This document shows positions 18,605 to 27,111 of a DNA stretch of 64,000 nucleotides, in pieces. The position numbers and the translations under genes were made by a program. Each line of letters starts with the position of its first letter. The stretch's first letter is position 1. The stretch comes from Streptomyces sp. ISL-36 (lineage in GTDB: Bacteria > Actinomycetota > Actinomycetes > Streptomycetales > Streptomycetaceae), in NCBI RefSeq assembly GCF_018614205.1, contig NZ_JAGGOS010000081.1:1-64000 (forward strand). Direction: 5' to 3'. The notes below the pieces were generated by a model. The model searched no databases and was not told the origin of the DNA. It saw nothing but the letters and a program-made list of their open reading frames with translations.

Positions 18605-20062
18605 TCAGGCGGGGTCGGCCACCGGCTCGGTCGCGGCGTCCCCCGGGGCCTCGGGAGCCGGGCGCGTACGGCCCGGCAGGAGCAGACCGGCGAGGAAGAC
18701 GACCACGGCGGCGGCCACGGCCCACCAGAAGGCGTCGCCGAAGGTCTCGACCGTGGGGGTGGCGTGCTCGCCGCCGCCCTGCAGGATCAGCGCGACCACG
18801 GCGATGCCCAGCGAGGCGCCGATCTGGTTCAGGATGAACACCGCACCGGTCGCGCCCGCGACCGCCTCGCCCGGCACGGTCTTGTACACGGAGCCCATGG
18901 TCGGCGCGCCGACCAGACCCATGCCGAATCCGGTGGCGAGCTGGGCGACGGTCAGCAGCACCTGGGAGGTGTCCGGCCCGGACTGGGTGAACACCAGCGC
19001 GCCCCCGCCGATCAGCAGCGCGCCGGTCGGGACCAGGACGCGTGCCCCGAAGCGGTCGGCCAGGTTGCCGGCCAGCGGCATGCCGATCAGCGTCCCGAGG
19101 CCGAGCGGCGCGAGCAGCAGCCCGGACTCGAGCACGCTGTGACCGTGGACCTGCTGGTAGTACAGCGGAAGCAGGAAGAGCAGCGAGAACAGGCCGCCGC
19201 CGAGCAGGAACATGGTGGTGACGCTGGCGGTGAAGCCCTTGCTGGAGAACAGTCGCAGGTCGAGCAGCGGGGTCTTGTCGGTCCGCAGGGCGTGCACGGT
19301 GTAGGCGGCGAAGAGCGCGAGGCCCACGGCGAGGCCGACGAGCACCCGGGTGCTGCCGAAGCCGTGTGCACCGGCCTGGGAGAGGGCGTACACGAGCGCG
19401 GCGAAGCCGGGGGAGAGCAGGAACACGCCGACGGCGTCGAGCGGTACCGGGTCTCCGCTCGGCGGCGGGTCGGCGGGGAGCACCTTGATGGCGAGGACGA
19501 TCGCGGCGAGCGCGAAGGGAATGTTGACCAGGAACAGCCACTCCCAGGACAGGTTGTCCAGGAGCAGGCCGCCGACGATGGGGCCGACCACCGGACCGAG
19601 GGTGATCGGGACGGAGATCAGGCCCATCACCCGGCCGATCCGCTCCGGGCCCGCGGCCCCCGCGACCACGGTCATCATGATCGGGTCGATCATGCCGCCG
19701 CCGAGGCCCTGCAGCACACGGAACGCGATCAGCGACTCGGCGTTCCAGGCGAAGGCGCAGAGCGTGGAGCCGATGAGGAAGACCGTGAGGCCCAGCAGCC
19801 ACATGCGCTTGGCACCGAAGCGGACGAGTGCCCAGCCGGCCAGCGGGATGGCGAGGGCCACGGCGAGCAGATAGCCCGTGGTGACCCATTCGATGGTGGC
19901 GAGCGTCGCCTTGAACTCACCGCCCAGGGTGCTGATCCCGACGTTGACGATCGTCGCGTCCAGGTAGGACATCATCCCGCCGAGCACCATCACGCCGAGC
20001 AGCGTGAGCAGGCCGGAATCGAGCCGGGCGGGGCCGCTCTCCGCTGTCTTCGTTACAGACAC
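18605..20062 (-). CDS. DHA2-family multidrug efflux MFS transporter (likely self-resistance)
   Basis: 485 aa, 14 predicted membrane segments. DATIVNVG in helix 1, GWALVRFGAKRMW (motif A) and GPVVGPIVGG (motif C, antiporter) define the drug:proton antiporter-2 family. The start is GTG at 20062 with AAGGAG five bases before it. It is divergent from a TetR gene with a palindromic operator between them, the classic arrangement for an efflux pump induced by its own substrate. It matches the DHA2 exporter (AbyD) expected in abyssomicin clusters and probably exports the product. Confidence 0.92.
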   Translation of the reverse strand: MSVTKTAESGPARLDSGLLTLLGVMVLGGMMSYLDATIVNVGISTLGGEFKATLATIEWVTTGYLLAVALAIPLAGWALVRFGAKRMWLLGLTVFLIGSTLCAFAWNAESLIAFRVLQGLGGGMIDPIMMTVVAGAAGPERIGRVMGLISVPITLGPVVGPIVGGLLLDNLSWEWLFLVNIPFALAAIVLAIKVLPADPPPSGDPVPLDAVGVFLLSPGFAALVYALSQAGAHGFGSTRVLVGLAVGLALFAAYTVHALRTDKTPLLDLRLFSSKGFTASVTTMFLLGGGLFSLLFLLPLYYQQVHGHSVLESGLLLAPLGLGTLIGMPLAGNLADRFGARVLVPTGALLIGGGALVFTQSGPDTSQVLLTVAQLATGFGMGLVGAPTMGSVYKTVPGEAVAGATGAVFILNQIGASLGIAVVALILQGGGEHATPTVETFGDAFWWAVAAAVVVFLAGLLLPGRTRPAPEAPGDAATEPVADPA

Positions 20063-20073
20063 GGCAACTCCTT

Positions 20074-20111
20074 TGAACTCTTGTGCGCATCAGATTGAAC
20101 TGGGTAGTTCA
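20074..20111. promoter_or_regulatory. TetR operator between exporter and TetR genes
   Basis: TGAACT-gggt-AGTTCA at 20096-20111 is a perfect 6-bp inverted repeat; a third TGAACT half-site lies at 20074-20079. On the exporter strand an AT-rich -10-like block (CATAAAAAT, 20110-20118) abuts the palindrome, so bound repressor would cover the start of transcription. For the TetR gene the site overlaps the -35 region. Confidence 0.7.
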
Positions 20112-20141
20112 TTTTTATGGCTGGGACGGTAGCATGGCCCT

Positions 20142-20804
20142 ATGAGCGTTGGCGAGACCCCGAAAACGACAGCGGCCCCGGTGGACCGGGGCCGGATGGA
20201 CAAGCGCCGGGCCATCGTGGAGGCGGCCCTGCGGGTCTTCGCCCGCGTCGGCTACAGCCAGGCGAGCCTCGACCTGATCGCCACCGAGGCGGGGGTCGCC
20301 AAACCCACGATCTACAACCACCTCGGGTCGAAGGAGAACCTCTTCCGGCACGTGATGACCGAGACGGCGGCCCGGTCCAATGCCAAGACCCTCGACGTCC
20401 TGGAGGCCTTCCCGACCGACCCGGACGGGCTGCGGCCGGGCCTGGAGGACGTGGCCCACAAGCTGGTCGACTGCTACTGCGACGAGCAGTCGGAGTCCGT
20501 ACGCCGACTGCTCTACGCGGAGGCGGTGCGGTTCCCCGATCTCTTCGACGAGGTCCGCGCCAGCGGCCCCAACCAGTTCACCGACGCGCTGGCCGGGCGG
20601 CTCGCCCGCCTCGCCAACGCGGGGCACCTGCGCATCGAGGACCCCGAGCGGGCCGCCAACCAGTTCATCGCCCTCGTCTACGAGGAGCTGCCGGGCCTGA
20701 GCGCGCTGGGCACCCGGCCGCTCGACCCGGAGCAGGTCCGGCGCGTTGTCACCGCGGGCGTCGACACCTTCCTGCGCGCCTTCGGGGCCGACGCCCCGAC
20801 ATGA
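20142..20804 (+). CDS. TetR-family transcriptional repressor of the exporter
   Basis: 220 aa. The N-terminal helix-turn-helix spans about residues 18-64 with the hallmark VAKPTIYNHLGSKENLF. The C-terminal ligand-binding part is of the AefR-like C-terminal type. No Shine-Dalgarno precedes the ATG, and a TAGCAT -10-like box ends seven bases before it (20130-20135), so the mRNA is probably leaderless. It likely represses the divergent DHA2 exporter and itself, released by the polyketide or an intermediate. Confidence 0.9.
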   Translation: MSVGETPKTTAAPVDRGRMDKRRAIVEAALRVFARVGYSQASLDLIATEAGVAKPTIYNHLGSKENLFRHVMTETAARSNAKTLDVLEAFPTDPDGLRPGLEDVAHKLVDCYCDEQSESVRRLLYAEAVRFPDLFDEVRASGPNQFTDALAGRLARLANAGHLRIEDPERAANQFIALVYEELPGLSALGTRPLDPEQVRRVVTAGVDTFLRAFGADAPT

Positions 20805-20832
20805 GATCGACGGACCGGCCGACCGGTCGGCC

Positions 20833-20858
20833 CCCGGCCCGGGCGCATCCGGGCCGGG
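20833..20858. terminator. Bidirectional hairpin terminator
   Basis: CCCGGCCCGG and CCGGGCCGGG form a perfect 10-bp stem with a six-base loop. It sits between the convergent TetR and flavin-reductase genes and can serve both. Confidence 0.8.
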
Positions 20859-20869
20859 CGTCGCCGGCG

Positions 20870-21385
20870 TCAGCGGCTGATCCGCTCGTACTCCCCGCGG
20901 AAGAACAGCAGCGGCTCCCCCTCCCGCGACGCGTCGAGGCGGAGCACCCGGGCGACCACGATCACATGGTCGCCGGCCGGGTGCTCCGCCTCGATCGCAC
21001 ACTCCAACCAGGCCAGCGCGCCGTCGAGCACCGGTGTGCCACCCGGTGACTCGCTCCACGGCATGCCCCGGAACTTGTCCGAACCGCGCGTCGCGAGCCG
21101 CGTCGCCGCCTCCCGCTGATCCGCCCCCAGGATCGTGATCCCCAGGAGATCGGCCGCCCGGATCCGCGGCCAGCTGGAACTCGTGTGGGCGACACAGAAG
21201 GAGACCAACGGCGGGTCGAGGGAGACCGAACAGAAGGAGTTCGCGGCCAGCCCCGCCCGCTCGCCCGTCCGCGGATCCGCCGACGCGACCGCGACCACCC
21301 CGGTCGCGAACCGGCCGAGCACGCTGCGCAGACACCGGGAACCGCCCAGCTCGGCCGCCGTCCCGCCCATGGACGCCCCGCTCAC
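20870..21385 (-). CDS. Flavin reductase (HpaC/AbyZ-like), partner of the flavin monooxygenase
   Basis: 171 aa flavin-reductase-like split barrel. Typical features are the start RSVLGRFATGVVAVAS, GLAANSFCSVSLDPPLVSFCV, and the late GDHVIVVARV with LLFFRGEYE. The preferred start is GTG at 21385, which overlaps the preceding stop (GTGA); an ATG five codons on lacks a ribosome site. It should reduce FMN with NAD(P)H and hand it to the luciferase-like monooxygenase at 17298-18389, though the two genes are in different transcription units. Confidence 0.9.
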   Translation of the reverse strand: MSGASMGGTAAELGGSRCLRSVLGRFATGVVAVASADPRTGERAGLAANSFCSVSLDPPLVSFCVAHTSSSWPRIRAADLLGITILGADQREAATRLATRGSDKFRGMPWSESPGGTPVLDGALAWLECAIEAEHPAGDHVIVVARVLRLDASREGEPLLFFRGEYERISR

Positions 21386-22596
21386 GACCGCACCCCCGAC
21401 CGGGTGCCCGACCGCGCGTCCCGCGGCGCGTCCGGACGCCCCGCCCCGTACCGCAGCCGGGCGAACTCCCGGGTCAGCGCGATCCGCTGCTCCTCGTACC
21501 CGCCGCGCATCCGCAGCACCGAGAGCAACGTCCACAGCCGGGTCTGCGCGAAGAACGTGGGCGATCCGTGCACGTCGTCGTGGTTCAGGAAGCGCGCCGA
21601 CCGGACCCGTTCGCGCAGCAGCCGCGCGTCCCCGGGCGGGATGATCTCGTCGCGCAGACTGGTGACATGGGCGACCGGGATGCGCAGCGCCGACAACTCC
21701 TCCGGCGCCAGTGCCCAGTCCTTGACCAGCCCGTAGACCTCCTCGGGCGTCGTACGGGCCAGATGGGCCAGCGTGTCGGTCGTGATCCGGGGCACCGAAC
21801 GCTGCCACTCCGTATCGGTGAAGAAGTCGTGCAGCGGCGCTCCCGCCCCCACCACTCCCTTGATCCGGTCGTCGGACAGCGCGGCCCGCAGCGCCAGATG
21901 GCCGCTGAAACTCAGTGCCAGGGCGAAGGTGCGGGACGTGTCCGCCCGGTCCGCGACCGCGTCCAGGACGGCGGAGAACATCCGGTGTGCCTGCGCGTCG
22001 TACGGCAGTGTGTTCTCGCCGACCCCCGGCATCTCGGTCACCACACCGGCGAAGCCGAGCTGTCCGAGCTGGAGCAGCACCGGCGCCCACTGCTCCTTGA
22101 CGGACACGATCCCGCCCGTCATCACCAGGAGCGGCTTGGGGTCCCGCGCGTCGAGGCCGGTGGTCCAGCAGCGGACCCGGCCCTCGGGCAGTTCGACGTC
22201 CAGCCGCCGCACGGCGGGAAAGTCGTCCGCCCAGCGCTCGAAGGCGGCCGTACAGCGCTCCAGGGCCGTGGCCCTGGCCGTGCCGTCCACGAACGGGAAG
22301 CGCGCCATGTTGTAGTGCACGGACGCTTCGAGCAGCCGGCCCTCGGCGGCGAGCCGGGAGGCGTCCGCGCTCCACTCGTACACCCAGGAACCGGGCGTGC
22401 CGTTCTCGTCGTGGTGGATCCGGTCGAGCAGCGGGTCGTAGTGCTCGGGCGGCAGCCCCTGCGACCGGGTGTGCGCCACCACGAAGTTCTTGAGCTCGCC
22501 GATGTCGTTCCCGACAGCGTCCCCGCGGTCGTTCCCGATGTCGTTCTCGCGGTCGTCCCCGCGGTCGTTCGTGTCCTCGTCCCTGTCGTCGTTCAT
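21382..22596 (-). CDS. abyA5: Tetronate-forming alpha/beta-hydrolase (acetate-eliminating, AbyA5-like)
   Basis: 404 aa. Residues 1-35 are a low-complexity Asn/Asp/Arg/Gly tract. A family-specific N-terminal region follows, then an alpha/beta-hydrolase core with LLVMTGGIVSVKEQW, the nucleophile-elbow-like ALSFSGHLAL (Ser229/Ser231) and a late HDDVHGSPTFF carrying His. In tetronate pathways (Agg5, AbyA5) this protein eliminates acetate from the acetylated hydroxymethyl tetronate to give the exocyclic methylene, the dienophile of the Diels-Alder step. It overlaps the E2-like acetyltransferase gene by ATGA, so the two consecutive steps are coupled. Assignment rests on this context plus fold. Confidence 0.87.
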   Translation of the reverse strand: MNDDRDEDTNDRGDDRENDIGNDRGDAVGNDIGELKNFVVAHTRSQGLPPEHYDPLLDRIHHDENGTPGSWVYEWSADASRLAAEGRLLEASVHYNMARFPFVDGTARATALERCTAAFERWADDFPAVRRLDVELPEGRVRCWTTGLDARDPKPLLVMTGGIVSVKEQWAPVLLQLGQLGFAGVVTEMPGVGENTLPYDAQAHRMFSAVLDAVADRADTSRTFALALSFSGHLALRAALSDDRIKGVVGAGAPLHDFFTDTEWQRSVPRITTDTLAHLARTTPEEVYGLVKDWALAPEELSALRIPVAHVTSLRDEIIPPGDARLLRERVRSARFLNHDDVHGSPTFFAQTRLWTLLSVLRMRGGYEEQRIALTREFARLRYGAGRPDAPRDARSGTRSGVRS

Positions 22597-23399
22597 ACGC
22601 TCTCCAGTGCCTCCTTCACCTCGGTCAGCACGTCGGCGGCCTCCGCGCCGTCGATCGCGCGGTGGTCGAACGCGAGACTCAGCCGCAGCACGGGCGCGAC
22701 GGTGATCTCCCCGTCCCGGACGACCGGCCGGTCCAGGATCCGGCCGACCCCGAACGTGGTCGTCGTCCCGCCCACCGAGTGGAACGAGTCCACCGCGCGG
22801 TGGCCCAGCGAGGTCACCGAGAACGTCCCCGTCAGATGCGGCCGCAGCGCCAGCGAGGCGGCGGCCTGACGGAAGGCGCGGCGCCCCTCCGCCCACGGCA
22901 GCCGGTGCAGCTTCCGGATGCCCTCGAAGTCCTCCAGGCGCTCGGCGTCCCCGTCCCGTATCCGTTCCAGATGCGCCTGGATCGCGGGCAGTTCGGCGTC
23001 GTGCAGACTCGGTACGACGGTCCCGAGGACCACCCGCCGGCCGTCCAGCGTCCGGTCGAGCGCCAGCTTTCCGTTGACGAACGGATAGTGCGCGATCCGC
23101 GGCCGGCGGGGACCGCCCTGGATGGCCGCGTTGGCGTCCGGATGCTTGGCGAGCACCCGGCCCGCGGCTCGCAGGACGTACGAGGTCGTCCCGTACCGAA
23201 CCCCTTCTCTGGCCACGGCCTCGGCGCGATGGGCGAGCACCCGGCCCATGTCCACCTCGGTGTCCAGGAAGACGGGCGAGAACGCGCGGATCTCCTCCAG
23301 GAAGAACAGCGTGTGATGCCGCTGGCGCGGCATCGGCCCGCCCTTGGGGTCCGTGCCCGTGCCCGTGCCCGTGCCCGTGCCCGCGCCCGGGCTCGTCAC
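22593..23399 (-). CDS. abyA4: E2-type acetyltransferase of tetronate assembly (AbyA4-like)
   Basis: 268 aa with the catalytic fold of 2-oxoacid dehydrogenase E2 subunits but no lipoyl domain. The active-site motif is DHRAIDG (His246, Asp250) near the C-terminus. The start is GTG at 23399, overlapping the ACP stop (GTGA). The first 20 residues are a Gly-Thr repeat encoded by a (gtgccc)n tract; an internal ATG at 23333 would remove it. In agglomerin and abyssomicin pathways this protein acetylates the primary hydroxyl of the tetronate, priming elimination by the hydrolase encoded next. Confidence 0.9.
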   Translation of the reverse strand: MTSPGAGTGTGTGTGTDPKGGPMPRQRHHTLFFLEEIRAFSPVFLDTEVDMGRVLAHRAEAVAREGVRYGTTSYVLRAAGRVLAKHPDANAAIQGGPRRPRIAHYPFVNGKLALDRTLDGRRVVLGTVVPSLHDAELPAIQAHLERIRDGDAERLEDFEGIRKLHRLPWAEGRRAFRQAAASLALRPHLTGTFSVTSLGHRAVDSFHSVGGTTTTFGVGRILDRPVVRDGEITVAPVLRLSLAFDHRAIDGAEAADVLTEVKEALESV

Positions 23400-23623
23400 G
23401 GTGTCACCGCCAGCCGGTAGAGCGCCTCCAGGCTCGGCGCCTCCAGGACGTCGGCCAGGGACAACGGCCGTCCCGTCTCCCGCTCCAGCACCGTGCACAG
23501 CGCCAGCAGGTGCACGGAGTCCCAGGAATCGACGGTGTCCAGACTGCGGCCGAGATCCTCGACCTCTACGGACAGGGCCAGTTCGTCCTGCAGGAGCAGG
23601 ACGAAGTCCTCCACGGTCTTCAC
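23396..23623 (-). CDS. abyA3: Free-standing acyl carrier protein for the glyceryl unit (AbyA3-like)
   Basis: 75 aa. DSWDSVHLL carries the phosphopantetheine-accepting Ser36; helices around it match an ACP. The GTG start overlaps the FkbH stop (GTGA), and its own stop overlaps the next gene. It receives the glyceryl group from 1,3-bisphosphoglycerate through the FkbH-like enzyme and presents it to the KASIII-like tetronate synthase. The phosphopantetheinyl transferase at 32837 could activate it. Confidence 0.93.
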   Translation of the reverse strand: MKTVEDFVLLLQDELALSVEVEDLGRSLDTVDSWDSVHLLALCTVLERETGRPLSLADVLEAPSLEALYRLAVTP

Positions 23624-25581
23624 GAGGCGTTCCCTTCCGGAGGGGCGGTCGGATGCGCGGTCTCGAACCGCGCCGTCAGACGGATGTGGTCCACCGGCCC
23701 CGGCAGCGTGTCCAGCGTGTGCCGGTACACCGCCGACTCCGCGTCGGAGGCCACGGTGACGAAGCCGGAACGCGGATAGAAGTCCGCGACCTTGGTGTTC
23801 TTCGCGGTACGCCGGTATGCGGCGCGCACCTGCCCGGCGCCGCTCTCCCGGGCATGGCGCAGCACGGCGGCGAGCACCGCCGTCTCGATGCCCCGCGAGA
23901 ACACCCGGCAGCTGAGCAGGAAGTTGTCGATGTGCAGGGTGTCGTCCTCGCGGCGCAGCAGCACCGCGCCCACGAGACCGTTCTCCCCGAACCGGTCGGC
24001 CGCGGAGATCGTGAGCACCGCGCCCGCCGGGTCCTCGGCCCGTGCCCGTACCTCCGCGGGTTGCAATCGCCCGGTGGTGAGGTTGAACTGGTTGGTCCGC
24101 AGCGTCATCTGGGACACGCGGGCGTACTGGGCGGGCTCCGCGGCGGCCAGGGTCACCGAGACGTCCAGCTCGCGCAGATAGCCCTCCAGCGACTCGAACG
24201 TGTCCAGGAAGTCCTGCCGGGCCTGCTCCTGCCGGTACCGCTCGGGCCGCGCGAAATCCTCCGAGGTGAGCTGCCGTACGTCGAACCAGCCCTCGGCGAG
24301 CAGCCGCCGCACGTGCGAGGCGGGCTCCTCGTCGACCTGGATCACGGCCACCCCGGGAAGCTCATGGCGCACCAGACCGCACTCGAAGGGGCTGTCGTCG
24401 ACGAAGACGATACTGTCCACGCCCACATTGAGTTCGCGCGCCAGCTCCCTCAGGTTGTCGTGCTTGGGCAGCCAGTTGGCCCGGATCTGGACGAAGTCCT
24501 CCTCGCGGAGCGCCAGCTCGGGGTGCTCCCGCAAGGTCTTGACCACCGGCTCCTGGTCGTTCTTGCTGACCGCCGCGAGCAGGACCCCCTGGGAGCCGAG
24601 CTGCTTCGCCACCCGCTGGAAGCGCTGGAAGGCCTCGCCCCGGTAGCCGCCGCCCGTCGCGATGCCCTCCTGTCCGACCTCGCCGAGCACCCCGCCCCAC
24701 ACCGTGTTGTCCAGGTCCAGGGCCAGCACCTTCTTGCCGCCGCCGGCCGACTGCCGGGCCAGGTGCCCCACTTCACGGGCGTACCCGGCGAGCAGCGCGT
24801 CCGACAGATGCGCCTTGGCGTACACGCTCTGCCGGACGTCACGGGCCGGCACGCCCTCGGCGAGCAGCGGATCGAGGTCCACGGTCACCACCTCGGCCCG
24901 CTCCTCGGCCAGCCGCAGCAGCCGGACGTTCGCCTCCCGCCACACGGCTCCGAACCGGGCCCTGGCCCGCAGGTCGATCAACTGCGCGGTCAACTCGCGG
25001 GGGAGCGCAAGGGTGTTGAGGACGAGAGTGCCGCCCTGCGCGGCTGTGGCGAAGACGGCGGCGGCCCGCTCGACCAGGGCCAGCTTCTCCGCAAGGACCC
25101 GTTCCACGTCCGACACCTGCCAGGGAACCGGAAGTTCGTCGGCGACGACGGCAGGGTCGAGCACGCAGAGCACGAGCGAGGGCCGGGCCGCGTACAGCGG
25201 GCCGGAGGGATCGACGAGGTCGAAGACCCAGCTGTCGAAGTCCGAGAGCCGGACGCGGGCGAGGAGACCGTGTCGGGCGAACTCGGCGGTGAGCGCCGGG
25301 ACGAGGGCCGAGAGGATGCCGTGCCCGGTGACCGCGACGAGCGGCGCCGGTACCGCCGGATGCGCGGCGAGGACCTCGTCCGGGTCCAGGCGCGCGAGCA
25401 GCCGCCCGTACCGGACCAGTTCCTCCTCCCGGGCCCGGGCCAGCAGCCCCCGAACCTCCGGATACCGCGCCGCCAGCTGCCCCGCGCGGTGCAGAGCCGT
25501 CAAGGAGGCCGCCGCGGCATCCGCTGTCGCGTCTGCTGCCGGCTCTGCCGCTGCGCCTTGTGTCGACGAGTCCGCGACCAT
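23620..25581 (-). CDS. abyA2: FkbH-like glyceryl transferase/phosphatase (AbyA2-like)
   Basis: 653 aa, as expected for the long FkbH family. An N-terminal half without catalytic motifs is followed by a HAD-IIIC phosphatase domain: ALDLDNTVWGG (Asp289, Asp291), Lys340 in SKND and VDDSPFE (Asp395/396). A GNAT-like C-terminal part covers about 490-630. Enzymes of this type load D-1,3-bisphosphoglycerate onto an ACP with loss of phosphates, giving glyceryl-S-ACP, the three-carbon unit of every tetronate ring. Residues 2-27 are an Ala-rich simple tract. One base separates the KASIII stop from this ATG. Confidence 0.95.
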   Translation of the reverse strand: MVADSSTQGAAAEPAADATADAAAASLTALHRAGQLAARYPEVRGLLARAREEELVRYGRLLARLDPDEVLAAHPAVPAPLVAVTGHGILSALVPALTAEFARHGLLARVRLSDFDSWVFDLVDPSGPLYAARPSLVLCVLDPAVVADELPVPWQVSDVERVLAEKLALVERAAAVFATAAQGGTLVLNTLALPRELTAQLIDLRARARFGAVWREANVRLLRLAEERAEVVTVDLDPLLAEGVPARDVRQSVYAKAHLSDALLAGYAREVGHLARQSAGGGKKVLALDLDNTVWGGVLGEVGQEGIATGGGYRGEAFQRFQRVAKQLGSQGVLLAAVSKNDQEPVVKTLREHPELALREEDFVQIRANWLPKHDNLRELARELNVGVDSIVFVDDSPFECGLVRHELPGVAVIQVDEEPASHVRRLLAEGWFDVRQLTSEDFARPERYRQEQARQDFLDTFESLEGYLRELDVSVTLAAAEPAQYARVSQMTLRTNQFNLTTGRLQPAEVRARAEDPAGAVLTISAADRFGENGLVGAVLLRREDDTLHIDNFLLSCRVFSRGIETAVLAAVLRHARESGAGQVRAAYRRTAKNTKVADFYPRSGFVTVASDAESAVYRHTLDTLPGPVDHIRLTARFETAHPTAPPEGNAS

Positions 25582-25582
25582 C

Positions 25583-26623
25583 TCAGTTCCCCTCCAGCGC
25601 GAAGCCGGACTTGATCCACTTGCTGGACTCGATGGAGATCCCGACCGCCCGGCGCCCCGGCCCGAGCGGACCGGCGAGCGCCCGCTCCAGCTGGAGGAAG
25701 ACGATCGCGTTGCCGCTGTTCCCGGCGTCGTCCACCACGGAGACGTCCTCGGCGGCCGGCAGCGCCAGCCGCCGGGAGATCAGCCGGGTCATCCGGCCGG
25801 ACAGCTGCGGCGGCAGCAGCAGATCGACGTCCCCCGGCTTCCAACCGGCCTCGTCGAGCAGCTCGGCCAGCACCTCCTCGGCCATGACGGGCACATGCTC
25901 CTCGATGGCCTTGTAGTCCTCGCTCGCGGCGGGCCGGTCGGGGTCCGCCTCCCGCTCGCCGGGACCGAACCACTCCAGGACCGCGCCGGGCTCCCGGCCG
26001 AGCCCGACAAGACGGGTGAACAGCGCCCGCACCCGGGCCGAACCGGGTCCCGGCTCGGTGGCGAGGACCGCCGCCCCGGCCGCGTCCCCGAACAGCACGT
26101 AGTTGACCAGCTCGGCTGGGGCGGCCTTCTTCAGGTCGGTGGTGACGTCGTAGAAGCGGGCGATCACGTCACCACCGAGCACGAGCACCCGGCGGCCGCT
26201 GCCGCTCAGCAGGATCTGCCGGGCGACGTCGAGCGCCTGCACCGCGCCCGAACAGCCCGACTGGAGCTGGAAGGTGCGCACCTGGTCGATGCCGAGGCGG
26301 TCCGCGACGATGTTGACGGTGGCCGGCATCAGCCGGTCCGGGGTCGCCGTGCCGAGCACGACGGCGTCCACGTCGGCCGCGGTGAGGCCGGCGGCCTCCA
26401 GCGCCCGCCGCCCCGCCTCCTCGGCCAGGTCCGCCAGCGAACTCGTGATCCTCCCCGATTCCAGATCCAGCGCCAGATGGCGCGACCGGGTACCGATGAA
26501 CGCCTCGACCCACTGCTCCCACAGCGGATCCATGCCGAACCGCCGGGCCAGCGCGGCGTTGTCCACGGCTGGTCCCGGCAGCGCGGAGGCCGCCGACAGG
26601 ATGTGTACGTCCCGACCGGTCAT
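25583..26623 (-). CDS. abyA1: KASIII-like tetronate synthase (AbyA1-like)
   Basis: 346 aa, 3-oxoacyl-ACP synthase III fold. The nucleophile is Cys124 in LQSGCSGAVQ. Asn302 (AGNSGN) matches the catalytic Asn. Where FabH has the PHQAN catalytic His this protein reads LPPQLS, so the His is replaced by Pro272. In tetronate pathways the KASIII homologue joins glyceryl-ACP to the finished beta-ketoacyl chain on the PKS, forming the C-C and C-O bonds that release the tetronate; decarboxylative chemistry is not needed, which may explain the lost His. GAGGAG precedes the ATG at 26623. Confidence 0.93.
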   Translation of the reverse strand: MTGRDVHILSAASALPGPAVDNAALARRFGMDPLWEQWVEAFIGTRSRHLALDLESGRITSSLADLAEEAGRRALEAAGLTAADVDAVVLGTATPDRLMPATVNIVADRLGIDQVRTFQLQSGCSGAVQALDVARQILLSGSGRRVLVLGGDVIARFYDVTTDLKKAAPAELVNYVLFGDAAGAAVLATEPGPGSARVRALFTRLVGLGREPGAVLEWFGPGEREADPDRPAASEDYKAIEEHVPVMAEEVLAELLDEAGWKPGDVDLLLPPQLSGRMTRLISRRLALPAAEDVSVVDDAGNSGNAIVFLQLERALAGPLGPGRRAVGISIESSKWIKSGFALEGN

Positions 26624-26675
26624 GAGTGCCTTCTCCTCGTAGCGTCGCCGAATTTCCGGGTGCCGAATCCGGGTG

Positions 26676-27080
26676 TCAGTCGGACAGCAGGATCCGTGCC
26701 TCGGCGGACGCCCGTACGCCGGTCATCCGCCACTTCCGGAAGCCGGTCAGGCCCTCGTAGCGGCCGCTCGTGCCGGTGGCGGGGTAGTACACCCACTCAC
26801 TGGTGCGCACATCGTTGAAGTCGGCCCACCCCTCGGCGTGGATCGTGCCGTCGTCCAGGGTGATGTCCTCGGTGTAGTACGTGAGCAGGCCACCGTCGCC
26901 CGGGCGCACGTACTCGATCCGGAACGAGCCGTGCGAGGTGCCGATGAGCTTGCCCGACTCGTCGAACAGCTCGTCGTCGAAGGTGCCGGTCTGTCCGATC
27001 CGGGGATCCGACACCTCCACGTCGTCGACCACCTTGACGACGATCTCCTTGGGCACGCGGATCACGATCTGGTCTGCCAT
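26676..27080 (-). CDS. abyU: Spirotetronate cyclase, beta-barrel Diels-Alderase (AbyU-like)
   Basis: 134 aa, no catalytic-motif family except the small lipocalin-like/allene-oxide-cyclase-like barrel. Strand patterns alternate throughout, with GSFRIEYVRPGDGGLLTYYTED-type segments and a hydrophobic cavity lined by many Tyr and Trp. Comparing from memory with AbyU (about 141 aa), offset by seven residues, Tyr69 and Trp117 fall on AbyU Tyr76 and Trp124, which sit in its active cavity. It should catalyse the intramolecular [4+2] addition of a conjugated triene to the exocyclic methylene of the tetronate. GAGAGG precedes the ATG. It lies directly upstream of the tetronate block. Confidence 0.93.
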   Translation of the reverse strand: MADQIVIRVPKEIVVKVVDDVEVSDPRIGQTGTFDDELFDESGKLIGTSHGSFRIEYVRPGDGGLLTYYTEDITLDDGTIHAEGWADFNDVRTSEWVYYPATGTSGRYEGLTGFRKWRMTGVRASAEARILLSD

Positions 27081-27111
27081 GGGCTCGATTCCTCTCGGTC
27101 GCTCGGTTCAC

